A stretch of 64,000 bases of DNA from contig NZ_CABDUX010000002.1 in the NCBI RefSeq assembly GCF_901411515.1, positions 930,001 to 994,000 on the forward strand. The letters are read 5' to 3'. How positions within the stretch are numbered: the first letter of the stretch is position 1; every line of letters begins with the position of its first letter. The position numbers and the translations under genes were made by a program. Below are positions 45,346 to 54,390 of this stretch, one piece after another. Origin of the DNA: Raoultibacter phocaeensis. GTDB taxonomy: Bacteria; Actinomycetota; Coriobacteriia; Coriobacteriales; Eggerthellaceae. Below the pieces are notes generated by a model, which saw only the letters and a program-made list of their open reading frames with translations, was not told the origin of the DNA and searched no databases.

Positions 45346-45371
45346 AAAAAAGCCCGCTTAGGCGGGCTTTT
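45346..45371. terminator. Terminator after rnj, bidirectional in form
   Basis: AAAAAAGCCCGC, loop TTAG, GCGGGCTTTT with A and T runs on both sides of the stem, 53 nt after the rnj stop. Confidence 0.9.
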
Positions 45372-45390
45372 CGTCTATACTGTACAAAGT

Positions 45391-45420
45391 TTGACAATCG
45401 CAGCATAAACACAGCATACA
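45391..45420 (+). promoter_or_regulatory. Possible ftsK promoter (perfect -35 TTGACA)
   Basis: TTGACA at 45391-45396 with CATACA at 45415-45420 (18-nt spacer). A TATACT at 45376-45381 overlaps the rnj terminator flank. A start from the first pair would fall very close to the ribosome site, so the assignment is tentative. Confidence 0.35.
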
Positions 45421-45433
45421 AAGGAGCTCGAAC

Positions 45434-47896
45434 GTGGCTCGCCAGACCAATTCCGCAGCCAAGAAAAAACAAACCCAGAGCAAGGGCAAAGCCGCTTCGC
45501 CCAAGGAGAAGCAGGCCCAGAAGAACAAGAGTGCCCGCACACCCGTCGAGGATGCCCCGCACCTGATCGACGAGCGTACGCAGCGCGATATCGTCGGCGT
45601 CGTGTTCGCCGTGGTGGCGGTCGTCCTGTTCGTCGCCGCGGTCATGCCATCGGATGCGGTGGTGACCTCGTTCATCTCGACTGTTTTGCACCTTACGCTT
45701 GGGGTGGGGGCGTACCTGCTGCCGTTTTTCCTCCTCGTTATCGGGGCGAGCTTCCTCATCCGATTCGAACGCCAGCAGGTGCCGGTGCGCGTCGCCGTCG
45801 GGCTCGTGATGATATTCATCGCGGTGCTCGCGCTGCTTTCTCTGTTCGCACCGCTCGCCACAGCCGATCCGGGGTCGCTTTTCGATGAGACGGTGCTTGC
45901 GGCGCGCGGCGGATACATCGGGTCGGGCATCGCGTGGGCAGGGCTTACGCTCTTCGGCCAAACGATTGCAGCTGTGATCCTCGCAGGCATCATCCTCGCG
46001 GGTCTTGTCGTCATCGGATTCTCTATATCGAGCCTCATCGAGAAGGTGCGCTCGCTTCGTTCGCATGACGAGACCGATGAGACCGACGTGCTCGACGCAC
46101 CCCCGTTCGAACCGCGCATCAAGCGGGTGCGCGAACCCGAGCGTGCTGACGGAGCGGTGCCGAGCCTATCCAATGCCTACACCTCCAAGATCGAGCGCCA
46201 TCCCAAACGCGCGACGTCTTCGCTCAACACGCAGATACTCGGCGCTGCGGTGCCGACGTTCGACGAACCGGAATCGCACGAGCAGCCCATGACGCGCAAG
46301 CTCGGGAAGAAGCGCGAAGATCCGACCGAGGCCGCACCGAAAACGCAGGCGCTAGCAAAGAAGAAAACCAAGGAATCCGCACCGCTCGCCACGCCGCAGC
46401 CTCAAGACGGCTTCGCGTTGCCCCCGATGGACCTGCTCGCCCGCTCATCGGGCAAGGGCGCCGGGGCAAGCGAATCGGACCTGCGTGCTACCGCAGCCTG
46501 CCTTCAGGAGACACTCGAGGATTTCACTATCATGGCCCAGGTCGTCGGATGGGTTGCAGGTCCTACGGTGACGCTGTTCAAGGTCGATTTGCCCGCAGGC
46601 GTGCGCGTGAGTCGCATCACGGCGCTCGAAGACGATATCGCCCTTGCGCTTGCCGCTCCGGGTGTGCGCATCTTCGCGCCGATACCGGGTACGAACTACG
46701 TGGGCATCGAGGTGCCGAACCGCACGCGCGAAAGCGTGCTTCTGGGCGATGTGCTGCGCGACGCTTCCGTAGGCCCACTCCAGATCGCCATCGGCAAAGA
46801 CGTCGAGGGCGTGTCGATCATCACTGATTTGGCGAAGATGCCCCACCTACTCATCGGCGGCACCACCGGATCGGGTAAATCCGTGTCGATCAACGCCATG
46901 ATCATGTCGATTCTCATGCGCGCGACACCGTCTGAGGTTCGCTTCATCATGATCGACCCCAAACGCGTCGAATTCACGCCCTACAACGGGATTCCGCACC
47001 TCTATGTTCCCGTCGTGACCGAGGCGAAAGAGGCTGCAAGTGCGCTTTCGTGGGGCGTGGCCGAAATGGAGCGGCGCTTGAAGGTGTTTTCGAAGGTGGG
47101 CGCCCGCAACATCGGGCAGTACAACGCCAAGGTGCAGTCGGGTTCGCTCGAAGACGAAGAGGCGAAAGAGCTACCTTACATCGTCATCATCATAGACGAG
47201 CTTGCCGATCTTATGATGAATGTCGGCAAGGAGGTGGAGTTTTCAATCTCGCGCATCGCGCAGCTTGCGCGTGCGGCGGGCATCCACCTCATCGTTGCGA
47301 CGCAGCGACCTTCGACCAACGTGGTGACGGGCCTTATCAAGGCGAACATCACGAATCGCATCGCGTTCAACGTGGCATCGGGCATCGATTCGCGCGTCGT
47401 TCTCGATACGCCCGGCGCCGAGAACCTCATCGGTTTGGGCGACCTTCTGTTCTCCAAGCCCGAATACGCTAAACCTCAGCGCATCCAGGGGTGCTACGTA
47501 TCGGAAGACGAGATCAACGCCGTCGTCGATATGCTGAAATCACAGGGCGAGCCCGAGTACCATTCGGAAATCCTGAACACGAACCTCATCACGCTCGGAG
47601 CTTCGGCACCCGACGGATCGGGCGGTTCGGGATCGAGCGACGATCCGCTTATCTGGGAAGCTGCGGAAATCGTCGTGTCGAGCGGGCTCGGATCGACCTC
47701 GAACATCCAGCGGCGCCTCAAAGTTGGCTATTCGCGAGCAGGGCGTATAATGGACATGCTTGAAGAAAAGGGCATCGTCGGACCTCCGAACGGCAGCAAG
47801 CCGCGCGAGGTGCTCGTCGATGCGATGGAACTCGAAACGCTCAAGGCATTCGAGGCTCAAGACGAAGCCGACGATGCAACGTATGCGAGGGAGTAA
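45434..47896 (+). CDS. ftsK: FtsK/SpoIIIE DNA translocase
   Basis: Septal DNA pump that clears and resolves chromosomes at division. 820 residues. A Lys/Gln-rich start is followed by about four or five membrane helices (52-200) and a variable linker rich in Pro/Lys/Ala. The motor domain has Walker A GGTTGSGKSVSIN (about residue 475), PHLYVPVVTEAKEAA, and Walker B IVIIIDELADLMM. The C-terminal gamma winged helix (SNIQRRLKVGYSRAGRIMD) reads KOPS-type sequences. GTG start 45434 behind AAGGAG. Confidence 0.96.
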   Translation: MARQTNSAAKKKQTQSKGKAASPKEKQAQKNKSARTPVEDAPHLIDERTQRDIVGVVFAVVAVVLFVAAVMPSDAVVTSFISTVLHLTLGVGAYLLPFFLLVIGASFLIRFERQQVPVRVAVGLVMIFIAVLALLSLFAPLATADPGSLFDETVLAARGGYIGSGIAWAGLTLFGQTIAAVILAGIILAGLVVIGFSISSLIEKVRSLRSHDETDETDVLDAPPFEPRIKRVREPERADGAVPSLSNAYTSKIERHPKRATSSLNTQILGAAVPTFDEPESHEQPMTRKLGKKREDPTEAAPKTQALAKKKTKESAPLATPQPQDGFALPPMDLLARSSGKGAGASESDLRATAACLQETLEDFTIMAQVVGWVAGPTVTLFKVDLPAGVRVSRITALEDDIALALAAPGVRIFAPIPGTNYVGIEVPNRTRESVLLGDVLRDASVGPLQIAIGKDVEGVSIITDLAKMPHLLIGGTTGSGKSVSINAMIMSILMRATPSEVRFIMIDPKRVEFTPYNGIPHLYVPVVTEAKEAASALSWGVAEMERRLKVFSKVGARNIGQYNAKVQSGSLEDEEAKELPYIVIIIDELADLMMNVGKEVEFSISRIAQLARAAGIHLIVATQRPSTNVVTGLIKANITNRIAFNVASGIDSRVVLDTPGAENLIGLGDLLFSKPEYAKPQRIQGCYVSEDEINAVVDMLKSQGEPEYHSEILNTNLITLGASAPDGSGGSGSSDDPLIWEAAEIVVSSGLGSTSNIQRRLKVGYSRAGRIMDMLEEKGIVGPPNGSKPREVLVDAMELETLKAFEAQDEADDATYARE

Positions 47897-47899
47897 GAC

Positions 47900-49021
47900 G
47901 TGGACCAGGTGAATTTCGGAACGGTTTTGCAAGATGCCCGCATACGCAAGGGCTATGACTTGGCTACCGCGGCCCGGCGTTTACGGATACGCCCCGATAT
48001 CCTCCAGGCGATCGAGGCGAGCGACTTTACGCGCATGCCTCCGCGCGGCTACGCCCGCAATATGGTGAACGCCTACGCACGCTACCTCGGGCTCAACCCG
48101 ACTGAAGTGACGCGCATGTACCTCGACGAAGCGTACGCCTATCAGGTGGGCAGGGCCCGCTCCGATACCCGGCAGCAAAGCGGGTTCGACATGACGGGGG
48201 CCGCGGGGTCGAGGCGGGCGGCGCGCAGGGATTTCGACGACCATGGGGAAACCTCGGCGCTCGGGCGCAAGCTCTACGTGGACGATCCCCATCGCGACCG
48301 CCGGCGCGCCGAAGCCTCGCAGACCGAGCGTCATCCCGACGTGCAGACGCATCGGTCGAACAGGAGCGCACTTCCGAACACGCAATACACGAATTTCTAT
48401 TCCGGGCCGAAGGCATCGCCTCTCTCGAATTCGAAACTTCCGTTCATCATCGCCGGTGCGGTCATCCTCGTGCTGCTCGTCATCGTGCTTGTGCTCGTGT
48501 TCGGGCGGGGCGGGACACCGGAAGACGATGCACCTAAACTTCCCGTCTCGGGCCTGACCGATCCCGAGGGGTCGGATACCCCATCCGAAGGATCCGATTC
48601 AGACGAATCCCAGACGCAGACGCCTGCAAAAGTGGCGCCTGCGAAGGCGGTGTTCAAGTACGAAGTTGGATCGGATGCGAGCCCTTATATCGAAATCTAC
48701 GTCGATGGCTCCGATACGCCTATCGTTGCGGAGAACATAACCGGTCCCGCATCGAAGGAATACGATGTAACGGGAACGCTCAGGTTCGTGACCACGAGTC
48801 CCGAATCGGTGAAGGTATACCAAGATGGGGAGGAGCTTGAGCTCGCCGATCCGAACAGTGCAGGAGTCTATCAGGTCACGGTCGACTTCGCTGCGGTCAA
48901 GCAGCAGTGGGAGCAGGAGAACGGCACGGCTTCGGGCGATGCCGACGGCGCCGCGAACACCAACGCAGCAGACGGCGGAAGCGGGGATGCGGGCGACGGA
49001 GACGGCGGCGCGAGCGCCTAG
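47900..49021 (+). CDS. RodZ-like membrane protein with Cro-type HTH
   Basis: 373 residues. The N-terminal HTH_25 domain (GTVLQDARIRKGYDLATAA...GYARNMVNAYARYLGL) is followed by a polar linker and one membrane helix (about 177-199). An extracellular DUF4115-like domain (YIEIYVDGSDTPIVAENI) and a Gly/Asp/Ala-rich tail end the protein. RodZ links MreB to the elongation machinery in rods. In MreB-less actinobacteria its role is less clear, and MreB is not in this window. GTG start 47900 is 3 nt after ftsK, indicating co-expression. Confidence 0.82.
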   Translation: MDQVNFGTVLQDARIRKGYDLATAARRLRIRPDILQAIEASDFTRMPPRGYARNMVNAYARYLGLNPTEVTRMYLDEAYAYQVGRARSDTRQQSGFDMTGAAGSRRAARRDFDDHGETSALGRKLYVDDPHRDRRRAEASQTERHPDVQTHRSNRSALPNTQYTNFYSGPKASPLSNSKLPFIIAGAVILVLLVIVLVLVFGRGGTPEDDAPKLPVSGLTDPEGSDTPSEGSDSDESQTQTPAKVAPAKAVFKYEVGSDASPYIEIYVDGSDTPIVAENITGPASKEYDVTGTLRFVTTSPESVKVYQDGEELELADPNSAGVYQVTVDFAAVKQQWEQENGTASGDADGAANTNAADGGSGDAGDGDGGASA

Positions 49022-49094
49022 ATTTGCCTGCACGCCCAACGCGCTTGAAACCGCTGCGCGGTAAAAAGTGGGCGGTTTTCGATGATCTGTCCAG

Positions 49095-49119
49095 ACGGGG
49101 GCCTTTTCGGCCCCCGTTT
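49095..49119 (+). terminator. Terminator after the rodZ-like gene
   Basis: ACGGGGGCC, loop TTTTC, GGCCCCCGT then TTT. A 9-bp perfect GC-rich stem 73 nt after the stop. Confidence 0.88.
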
Positions 49120-49122
49120 GCT

Positions 49123-49128
49123 TATAAT
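49123..49128 (+). promoter_or_regulatory. Consensus -10 (TATAAT) for the yajQ unit
   Basis: Perfect TATAAT directly downstream of the preceding terminator and about 100 nt before yajQ. Its -35 would fall inside the terminator stem and has no good match. Confidence 0.45.
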
Positions 49129-49226
49129 AGGGCGAACACCTGAGGGCTCAACCGTCTTCGGGCCTCACGCGAGACGAATCGCAGCGCCGCCTTCGCGCGG
49201 CGCTTCGCACGATCGAAAGGAATACC

Positions 49227-49724
49227 ATGGCAAAGGAATCGAGCTTCGACGTCGTATCGAGCGTCGACATGCAGGAGGTCGACAACGCGTTCGGGCAGGC
49301 CAAAAAGGAGCTTGTACAGCGCTACGACCTCAAGGATTCAGGGGCCGAGATAACGCTTGACAAGCAGGGCAAATCGATGACCGTATCTGCTCCGAGCGAT
49401 TTCGTGGCCAAGCAGGTCATCGACGTCATCTCGTCGAAGCTCGTTAAGCGCGGCATCGATTTAGGGGCCGTGAAATGGGGTTCTGCCCAGCCCGCCGCAG
49501 GCCAGAGCGTCCGTCAGACGGCAACGATCGTCGAAGGCATCGACCGCGATACCGCGTCGGCCATCAACAAGGACATCAAAGCCGAGAAATTCAAGGTCAA
49601 GGTGCAGATAGAAGGCGACAAGCTGCGGGTGAGCTCGCCTTCGCGCGATGCGCTTCAGGACGTGATCGCATTTTTGAAGGATAAGGATTACGGTCAGCCG
49701 CTCCAGTACGTGAACTACCGGTAA
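49227..49724 (+). CDS. yajQ: YajQ-family nucleotide/RNA-binding protein
   Basis: 165 residues with the two-RRM-like YajQ fold. It begins MAKESSFDVVSSVDMQEVDNA and contains LVKRGIDLGAVKW and KDKDYGQPLQYVNYR, which define the family. Some homologues bind c-di-GMP, which is of interest because a GGDEF protein is encoded at 36268-38472. The role in this organism is unknown. Confidence 0.93.
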   Translation: MAKESSFDVVSSVDMQEVDNAFGQAKKELVQRYDLKDSGAEITLDKQGKSMTVSAPSDFVAKQVIDVISSKLVKRGIDLGAVKWGSAQPAAGQSVRQTATIVEGIDRDTASAINKDIKAEKFKVKVQIEGDKLRVSSPSRDALQDVIAFLKDKDYGQPLQYVNYR

Positions 49725-49737
49725 GCCGTACGAACCG

Positions 49738-51051
49738 ATGGCCGGTACCTTCCATTCACCGCGCGTGTGCTTCGTCACGCTCGGGTGCGCGAAAAACGAG
49801 GTGGACAGCGACCGCATGAAGCGGCAGGCAGCTGCTGCGGGATTTGTCCCTGTAAACGACGCCCTCGAAGCCGATGCGATCGTGGTCAACACCTGCTCGT
49901 TCATCGAAGCGGCAACCGAAGAGAGCCTCGAGACGATCTTCGAGCTGTCCGACATCGAACGGCCCAGCGGCAAGCGTGTTCCCCTCGTGGTCGCCGGCTG
50001 CATGCCAGCACGCTACGGCGACGAACTTGAAGGCGAGCTCACGGAAGCGGCAGCGTTCGTGCCGTGCAGCAAGGAGGACGACATAGCGACGGTGTTGAGC
50101 CGCGTGCTCGATACGGACTGCTCCGCTCGCCCGACCGATGCAGGCGAGGCTCTGCCGAGCGGGGAAGATGCGTCGTATTTTGCCTACGTCAAGATATCCG
50201 ACGGGTGCGACCGGTTCTGCTCGTTTTGCACGATACCGTACATCCGCGGCCGCTACCGCAGCTTTTCCTTCGACGCCATCGCTGCCGAAGTTAAGCGCGC
50301 CGTCGCTTCGGGCGCGAAGGAGATCGTGCTCATCGCGCAGGATACCGGGCGTTGGGGCGAAGACTTCGAAGAGCCCTCGACGCTCGCGCGGCTCGTTTCG
50401 AGCCTTGCCGAAACGTTTCCGACCACGTGGTTTCGCGTCATGTACCTCCAGCCCGAAGGCGTAACCGACGAGCTGCTCGACGCCGTCTCCTCGTACGAAA
50501 ACGTGGCGAACTACTTCGATATCCCCCTTCAGCACGTGCAACCGTCCCTGTTGCGCGCAATGAACCGCACCGGGTCGCGCAGCGAATTCGAAGCCCTCCT
50601 CGACCGCATCAGAAACCGCGTGAGGGGCGTTTCGCTGCGCACGACGCTCATCGCCGGATTTCCGGGCGAGAGCGAAGAGGATTTCGAAGCGCTCTGCGAC
50701 TTTGTCGAAGAAGCCGGATTCGATTACGTGGGGGTGTTTCCCTATTCCCGCGAAGAAGGCACGCGGGCGGCACGCATGGACGGGCAGATCGACGAGGACG
50801 TGAAGCGCGAGCGAGCCCAAGTGTTGCGCGATGTCGCCGATGCCGTCTGCACGGCGCGCGTGGCGGAACGGACGGGATCGACGATGGACGTGCTCGTGCT
50901 CGGCCGCGAGGAGGACGGCCAGCTCTTCGGCAGAGCGATGTGCCAGGCTCCCGACGTCGACGGCGTCGTCTATCTCGAGAAGGGCGAACCCGGCCAGATC
51001 GTTACGGTGACGATTGGCGATACCTTGCTCTACGAAATGGAGGCAGAGTAG
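49738..51051 (+). CDS. rimO: Ribosomal protein S12 methylthiotransferase RimO
   Basis: Radical SAM enzyme that methylthiolates Asp of S12. 437 residues: UPF0004 domain with Cys ligands in TLGCAKNEVDSDRM, VNTCSFIEAA and GCMPARY. The radical SAM motif is CDRFCSFC, and a C-terminal TRAM domain follows. The GCAKNxVDSE-type signature distinguishes RimO from MiaB and MtaB. 13 nt after yajQ and 3 nt before the pgsA-cinA gene. Confidence 0.94.
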   Translation: MAGTFHSPRVCFVTLGCAKNEVDSDRMKRQAAAAGFVPVNDALEADAIVVNTCSFIEAATEESLETIFELSDIERPSGKRVPLVVAGCMPARYGDELEGELTEAAAFVPCSKEDDIATVLSRVLDTDCSARPTDAGEALPSGEDASYFAYVKISDGCDRFCSFCTIPYIRGRYRSFSFDAIAAEVKRAVASGAKEIVLIAQDTGRWGEDFEEPSTLARLVSSLAETFPTTWFRVMYLQPEGVTDELLDAVSSYENVANYFDIPLQHVQPSLLRAMNRTGSRSEFEALLDRIRNRVRGVSLRTTLIAGFPGESEEDFEALCDFVEEAGFDYVGVFPYSREEGTRAARMDGQIDEDVKRERAQVLRDVADAVCTARVAERTGSTMDVLVLGREEDGQLFGRAMCQAPDVDGVVYLEKGEPGQIVTVTIGDTLLYEMEAE

Positions 51052-51054
51052 CTC

Positions 51055-52296
51055 ATGGCGGCTCCCCATCCAACGCACGAAAAACTGTGGACTCCCGCAA
51101 ACATCGTAACCTTTCTGCGCATATGCGGCGTGCCGCTGTTCGTTATCGCCATCATCAGCCCGTGGCCCGCTTGGTTTCCCGAGTGGCACGACGCAGAAGT
51201 ATGGAAATCGTGGATCGCCGCGGGCATATTCATCCTGCTCGCGGCAACCGATGGGCTCGACGGGTACCTTGCGCGCAGCCGGGGCGAGGTGACGAACCTC
51301 GGCAAGTTCATGGATCCGCTTGCCGATAAGATTCTCGTAGCGGCGGCGCTTCTTGCGCTCATCGAGCTCGGCGTCTTGCCGTCGTGGGTCGCGCTGGTGA
51401 TCCTGTGCCGCGAGTTCATCGTGTCGGGCATCCGTATGGTGGCGGCGAGCCAGGGCGTCGTGATTGCGGCAAGCTGGTACGGCAAGGCGAAAACAGTCAC
51501 GCAGATCATCGCCATCGTGTTGTTCATCATCAAGGACTCCGAGCAGATCACCACGTTTTCGCAGGTGTTCAGCAACCATCTGTACCTCATCTCGTGGTTG
51601 GTCATGCTCGTAGCCGTCATCCTCACGATCGTATCGATGCTCGATTACTTCGTGAAGGCGCGCGAGATCCTCGGGTTCACGAAATCGTCGCGCAAAGCGA
51701 AAGGCGAAGCCGGCAGGGCGCCGCAAAATGCGTCGGGGGAGGAAGGCGAGGCATTTCGTGAGCTTACTGCCGAAGAGGCGGCCTCCATCGAGCCCGCTGC
51801 CCTCGAAGCGCTTGCGAAAGACGTGCTCGCGAAGGCGCGCGAGGCTGATTTGACGATCGGCACGGCTGAAAGCTGCACGGGCGGCTTGATCGCTGCTACG
51901 CTGACCGCGGTGCCGGGAAGTTCCGAAACCGTGGCGGGCGGCATTGTAAGCTATTCGAACGACGTGAAGCGCGCTGAGCTCGACGTCCGGCGCGAGACGC
52001 TCGAGGTTGCCGGTGCGGTGAGCTCGCAGACCGCCGAGCAGATGGCCGACGGCGCGCGCAAGCACCTCGGTGTCGACATCGCCGTTTCGGTGACCGGTAT
52101 TGCCGGGCCCGGGGGAGCCGTCGAGGGAAAGCCCGTCGGAACCGTTTGGATCGGTCTGTCCGACGCAGCCATAACGGTGTCGAAGCTGCACCGCTTTCCC
52201 GGTGACCGCGAGCAGGTCAGGCTCCTGAGCGTGAGGGCGGCGTTGGAGTTCGTACGCGAAGCAATCGCAGGACGGTGCGCATCGCGTACGCTTTAG
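51055..52296 (+). CDS. Fused phosphatidylglycerophosphate synthase (PgsA) and CinA-C nicotinamide-nucleotide amidase
   Basis: 413 residues with two unrelated enzymes in one uninterrupted frame. Residues 1-205 are a CDP-alcohol phosphatidyltransferase with membrane helices and the full catalytic signature TDGLDGYLARSRGEVTNLG plus KFMDPLADK. They make phosphatidylglycerophosphate. After a linker of about 45 residues (GEAGRAPQNASGEEGEAF), residues 250-413 are a CinA C-terminal domain (GTAESCTGGLIAATLTAVPG; YSNDVKR; VSVTGIAGPGG), the PncC amidase that recycles NMN. In most actinobacteria pgsA and cinA are adjacent separate genes. Confidence 0.93.
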   Translation: MAAPHPTHEKLWTPANIVTFLRICGVPLFVIAIISPWPAWFPEWHDAEVWKSWIAAGIFILLAATDGLDGYLARSRGEVTNLGKFMDPLADKILVAAALLALIELGVLPSWVALVILCREFIVSGIRMVAASQGVVIAASWYGKAKTVTQIIAIVLFIIKDSEQITTFSQVFSNHLYLISWLVMLVAVILTIVSMLDYFVKAREILGFTKSSRKAKGEAGRAPQNASGEEGEAFRELTAEEAASIEPAALEALAKDVLAKAREADLTIGTAESCTGGLIAATLTAVPGSSETVAGGIVSYSNDVKRAELDVRRETLEVAGAVSSQTAEQMADGARKHLGVDIAVSVTGIAGPGGAVEGKPVGTVWIGLSDAAITVSKLHRFPGDREQVRLLSVRAALEFVREAIAGRCASRTL

Positions 52297-52435
52297 CTCG
52301 CCCGCAGGCGTAAACCGTGCAAGATCGCGTGCAGATCGAAGTCCTCAGCGTGTATGATCCGCGTAAGGTTCGTGTCCCACTGCGTTCCTTCGCCTGCACG
52401 ATCCGTATGCCATACTGGGAATTACCATGCGAATC

Positions 52436-52474
52436 GGAACAAATGCTTGACCGACAAACATTTGTTCGTATAAT
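52436..52474 (+). promoter_or_regulatory. recA: recA promoter with two LexA boxes
   Basis: TTGACC (52447-52452), 16-nt spacer, TATAAT (52469-52474). The spacer is almost filled by CAAACATTTGTTCG (52455-52468), which on the other strand is an exact CGAAC-N4-GTTYG LexA box. A second, imperfect box GGAACAAATGCTTG lies at 52436-52449 and overlaps the -35. Together they form a 9-bp inverted repeat (GAACAAATG / CATTTGTTC). Strong evidence for SOS control. Confidence 0.9.
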
Positions 52475-52522
52475 GGGAACAGTCCGCATGCACTACAGAC
52501 GCACTACAGCGAGGAGAAGGAA

Positions 52523-53575
52523 ATGAACCAGGACAAGGCCAAGATGCTCAAGTTGACGACCGACCAGATCGAAGGCAAGTTCGGTCAGGGGTCGATCATG
52601 AAACTCGGCGAAGACGGAAAGCATCTCGCCATCGGCGTGATTCCCACGGGAGCCCTTCCGCTCGATGCCGCGCTCGGCATCGGGGGCGTGCCCCGCGGCC
52701 GCATTGTCGAGGTGTACGGCCCCGAAGCGAGCGGCAAGACCACGCTCGCGCTCCAGATCCTCGCAGAAGCGCAGGCCCTCGGCGGTGTGTGCGCCTTCAT
52801 CGACGCCGAGCATGCGCTCGACCCCGTGTACGCAGCGCGCCTCGGCGTCGACATCGACGAAGTGCTCATCTCGCAGCCCGACACCGGCGAGCAGGGCCTT
52901 GAAATCTGCGACATGCTCGTGCGCAGCGGCGCGATCGATTGCATCGTCGTCGACTCGGTAGCAGCCCTCGTACCCCGTGCGGAAATCGAAGGGGAGATCG
53001 GCGATACGTCGGTGGGCCTGCAAGCGCGACTCATGTCCCAGGCGCTTCGGAAACTGGCAGGTTCGCTTTCGAAATCGAACACCACCTGCATCTTCATCAA
53101 TCAGCTTCGCGAGAAGATCGGCGTGATGTTCGGCAATCCCGAAACCACGACGGGCGGCCGCGCTCTCAAATTCTTCTCGAGCGTGCGCATCGACATCCGC
53201 CGCATCGATTCGATCAAAAAAGACGGCGAGGTGGTCGGCAACCGCGTAAGGGCCAAGGTGGTCAAGAACAAGGTCGCTCCACCGTTTCGCCAAGCCGAAT
53301 TCGACCTCATGTACGGCGAGGGCATCTCACGCGAAGGCTGCATCGTTGACATGGGCGTCGAGGCGGGCGTCGTGAAGAAAAGCGGTGCCTGGTACACCTA
53401 CGGCGAAGAGCGCCTCGGACAAGGGCGCGAAGCGGCGAAGCTCACCATGAAGGAGAACCCCGATTTACGCGACGAGATAGAAGTGAAGGTACGCGAGTTC
53501 TTCGAGATCCCCGTCATCACCGCTTCGGAGGAATCGGAAGTGGAAGCCGCGCCCAAGCCTTCCAGTAAGAAATAA
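52523..53575 (+). CDS. recA: Recombinase RecA
   Basis: ATP-dependent strand-exchange protein and LexA co-protease. 350 residues with Walker [12 protein letters not shown], Walker B region [11 protein letters not shown]1/L2 DNA-binding loops ([32 protein letters not shown]) and an acidic tail. ATG 52523 behind GAGGAGAAGG. recX follows 44 nt downstream. Confidence 0.98.
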   Translation: MNQDKAKMLKLTTDQIEGKFGQGSIMKLGEDGKHLAIGVIPTGALPLDAALGIGGVPRGRIVEVYGPEASGKTTLALQILAEAQALGGVCAFIDAEHALDPVYAARLGVDIDEVLISQPDTGEQGLEICDMLVRSGAIDCIVVDSVAALVPRAEIEGEIGDTSVGLQARLMSQALRKLAGSLSKSNTTCIFINQLREKIGVMFGNPETTTGGRALKFFSSVRIDIRRIDSIKKDGEVVGNRVRAKVVKNKVAPPFRQAEFDLMYGEGISREGCIVDMGVEAGVVKKSGAWYTYGEERLGQGREAAKLTMKENPDLRDEIEVKVREFFEIPVITASEESEVEAAPKPSSKK

Positions 53576-53619
53576 CCGTCCGGTTGTTTTGATATACAGC
53601 GGATCGGGATCGAAGAGCA

Positions 53620-54174
53620 ATGCCCTACATCGACGAACAGTTCATAGAGGATATGAAGCGCCGCCTCGGCGATGCCGGGAAACCTCGCGCGAGCGCTGAG
53701 GGAGCATCTGGTGAGATCGCTTCTTCGGCGCTCGACGACGAAGCGTTCGAGGCATACAAGAAGATACAGCGCCTCGTGAGTGCAAGCGAGCGATCGTCGA
53801 AGGGCCTGCGCGAGCGGCTTGCCCGCGATGGGTTTTCGCCCGAAGCGGTCGAGGCGGCTCTTGCGCGCTCGATCGAATACGGCATCGTCGATGACGTTCG
53901 GTACGCCGAAGCCTACGTGCGTGCGAAACTCGGCGCAGGGAAGGGAAGGCGCGGGATCGAAGCGGAGTTGCGAGATCTTGGAATCGACCCCGACGAGGTA
54001 CTCAATTGGGCCGAATGCGACGAGGATGAGGTGCAGCGGGCTCTCGCCGTCCTCGAAAAACGCCCACCTACCGCGAAGAACAAACGCGATGCCGCCTACC
54101 GCAGGCTCGTTTCGAAGGGATACGGCTCCGCGGCCGCTCAGAGCGCTGCCCGCATATGGAGCGAATCGTCATAA
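53620..54174 (+). CDS. recX: Regulatory protein RecX
   Basis: Modulator that caps or inhibits RecA filaments. 184 residues with the three-helix repeats of the family: SERSSKGLRERLARDGFSPEAV, DDVRYAEAYVRAKLGAGKGRRGIEAEL-type core, and KNKRDAAYRRLVSKGYGSAAA. Downstream of recA and under the same SOS promoter unless independently transcribed. Confidence 0.92.
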   Translation: MPYIDEQFIEDMKRRLGDAGKPRASAEGASGEIASSALDDEAFEAYKKIQRLVSASERSSKGLRERLARDGFSPEAVEAALARSIEYGIVDDVRYAEAYVRAKLGAGKGRRGIEAELRDLGIDPDEVLNWAECDEDEVQRALAVLEKRPPTAKNKRDAAYRRLVSKGYGSAAAQSAARIWSESS

Positions 54175-54256
54175 TTTCCAAAAAGCCTTTATCAAAATCG
54201 CAGAAACCTTTATCATGGTAACCAGCATTGAGTGCTTGCGTACCCGATAGGGTGCT

Positions 54257-54262
54257 TACTAT
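54257..54262 (+). promoter_or_regulatory. Possible -10 (TACTAT) between recX and rny
   Basis: TACTAT with TTGCGT 15 nt upstream (54236-54241), slightly short spacing. It would start a transcript at about 54269 that meets a strong terminator at 54305-54332. Confidence 0.4.
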
Positions 54263-54268
54263 AGGGAC

Positions 54269-54332
54269 AATCCAATATGTGTGCTCTTACGTGCGCGATC
54301 GCTCATGCCAGGTGTTTTACCCGGCATTTTTT
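54269..54332 (+). ncRNA. Candidate short RNA or rny leader attenuator
   Basis: About 64 nt between a promoter-like -10 at 54257-54262 and the terminator ending at 54332, containing no plausible peptide with a ribosome site. It may be a small RNA, an attenuated rny leader or simply the recX 3' end; sequence alone cannot separate these. Confidence 0.3.
54305..54332 (+). terminator. Terminator between recX and rny
   Basis: ATGCC-A-GGT, loop GTTTT, ACC-C-GGCAT with one internal mismatch, followed by six T residues (54327-54332). Confidence 0.85.
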
Positions 54333-54390
54333 ATGCCGAACCATACCAATGAATAGATGACCAGGAACAACGAATTGAAAGGGGGAGCGA

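Noticed and set aside
49756-52191. 811-residue minus-strand open frame over rimO and pgsA-cinA
   Set aside because: Shadow of two clear genes on the + strand.
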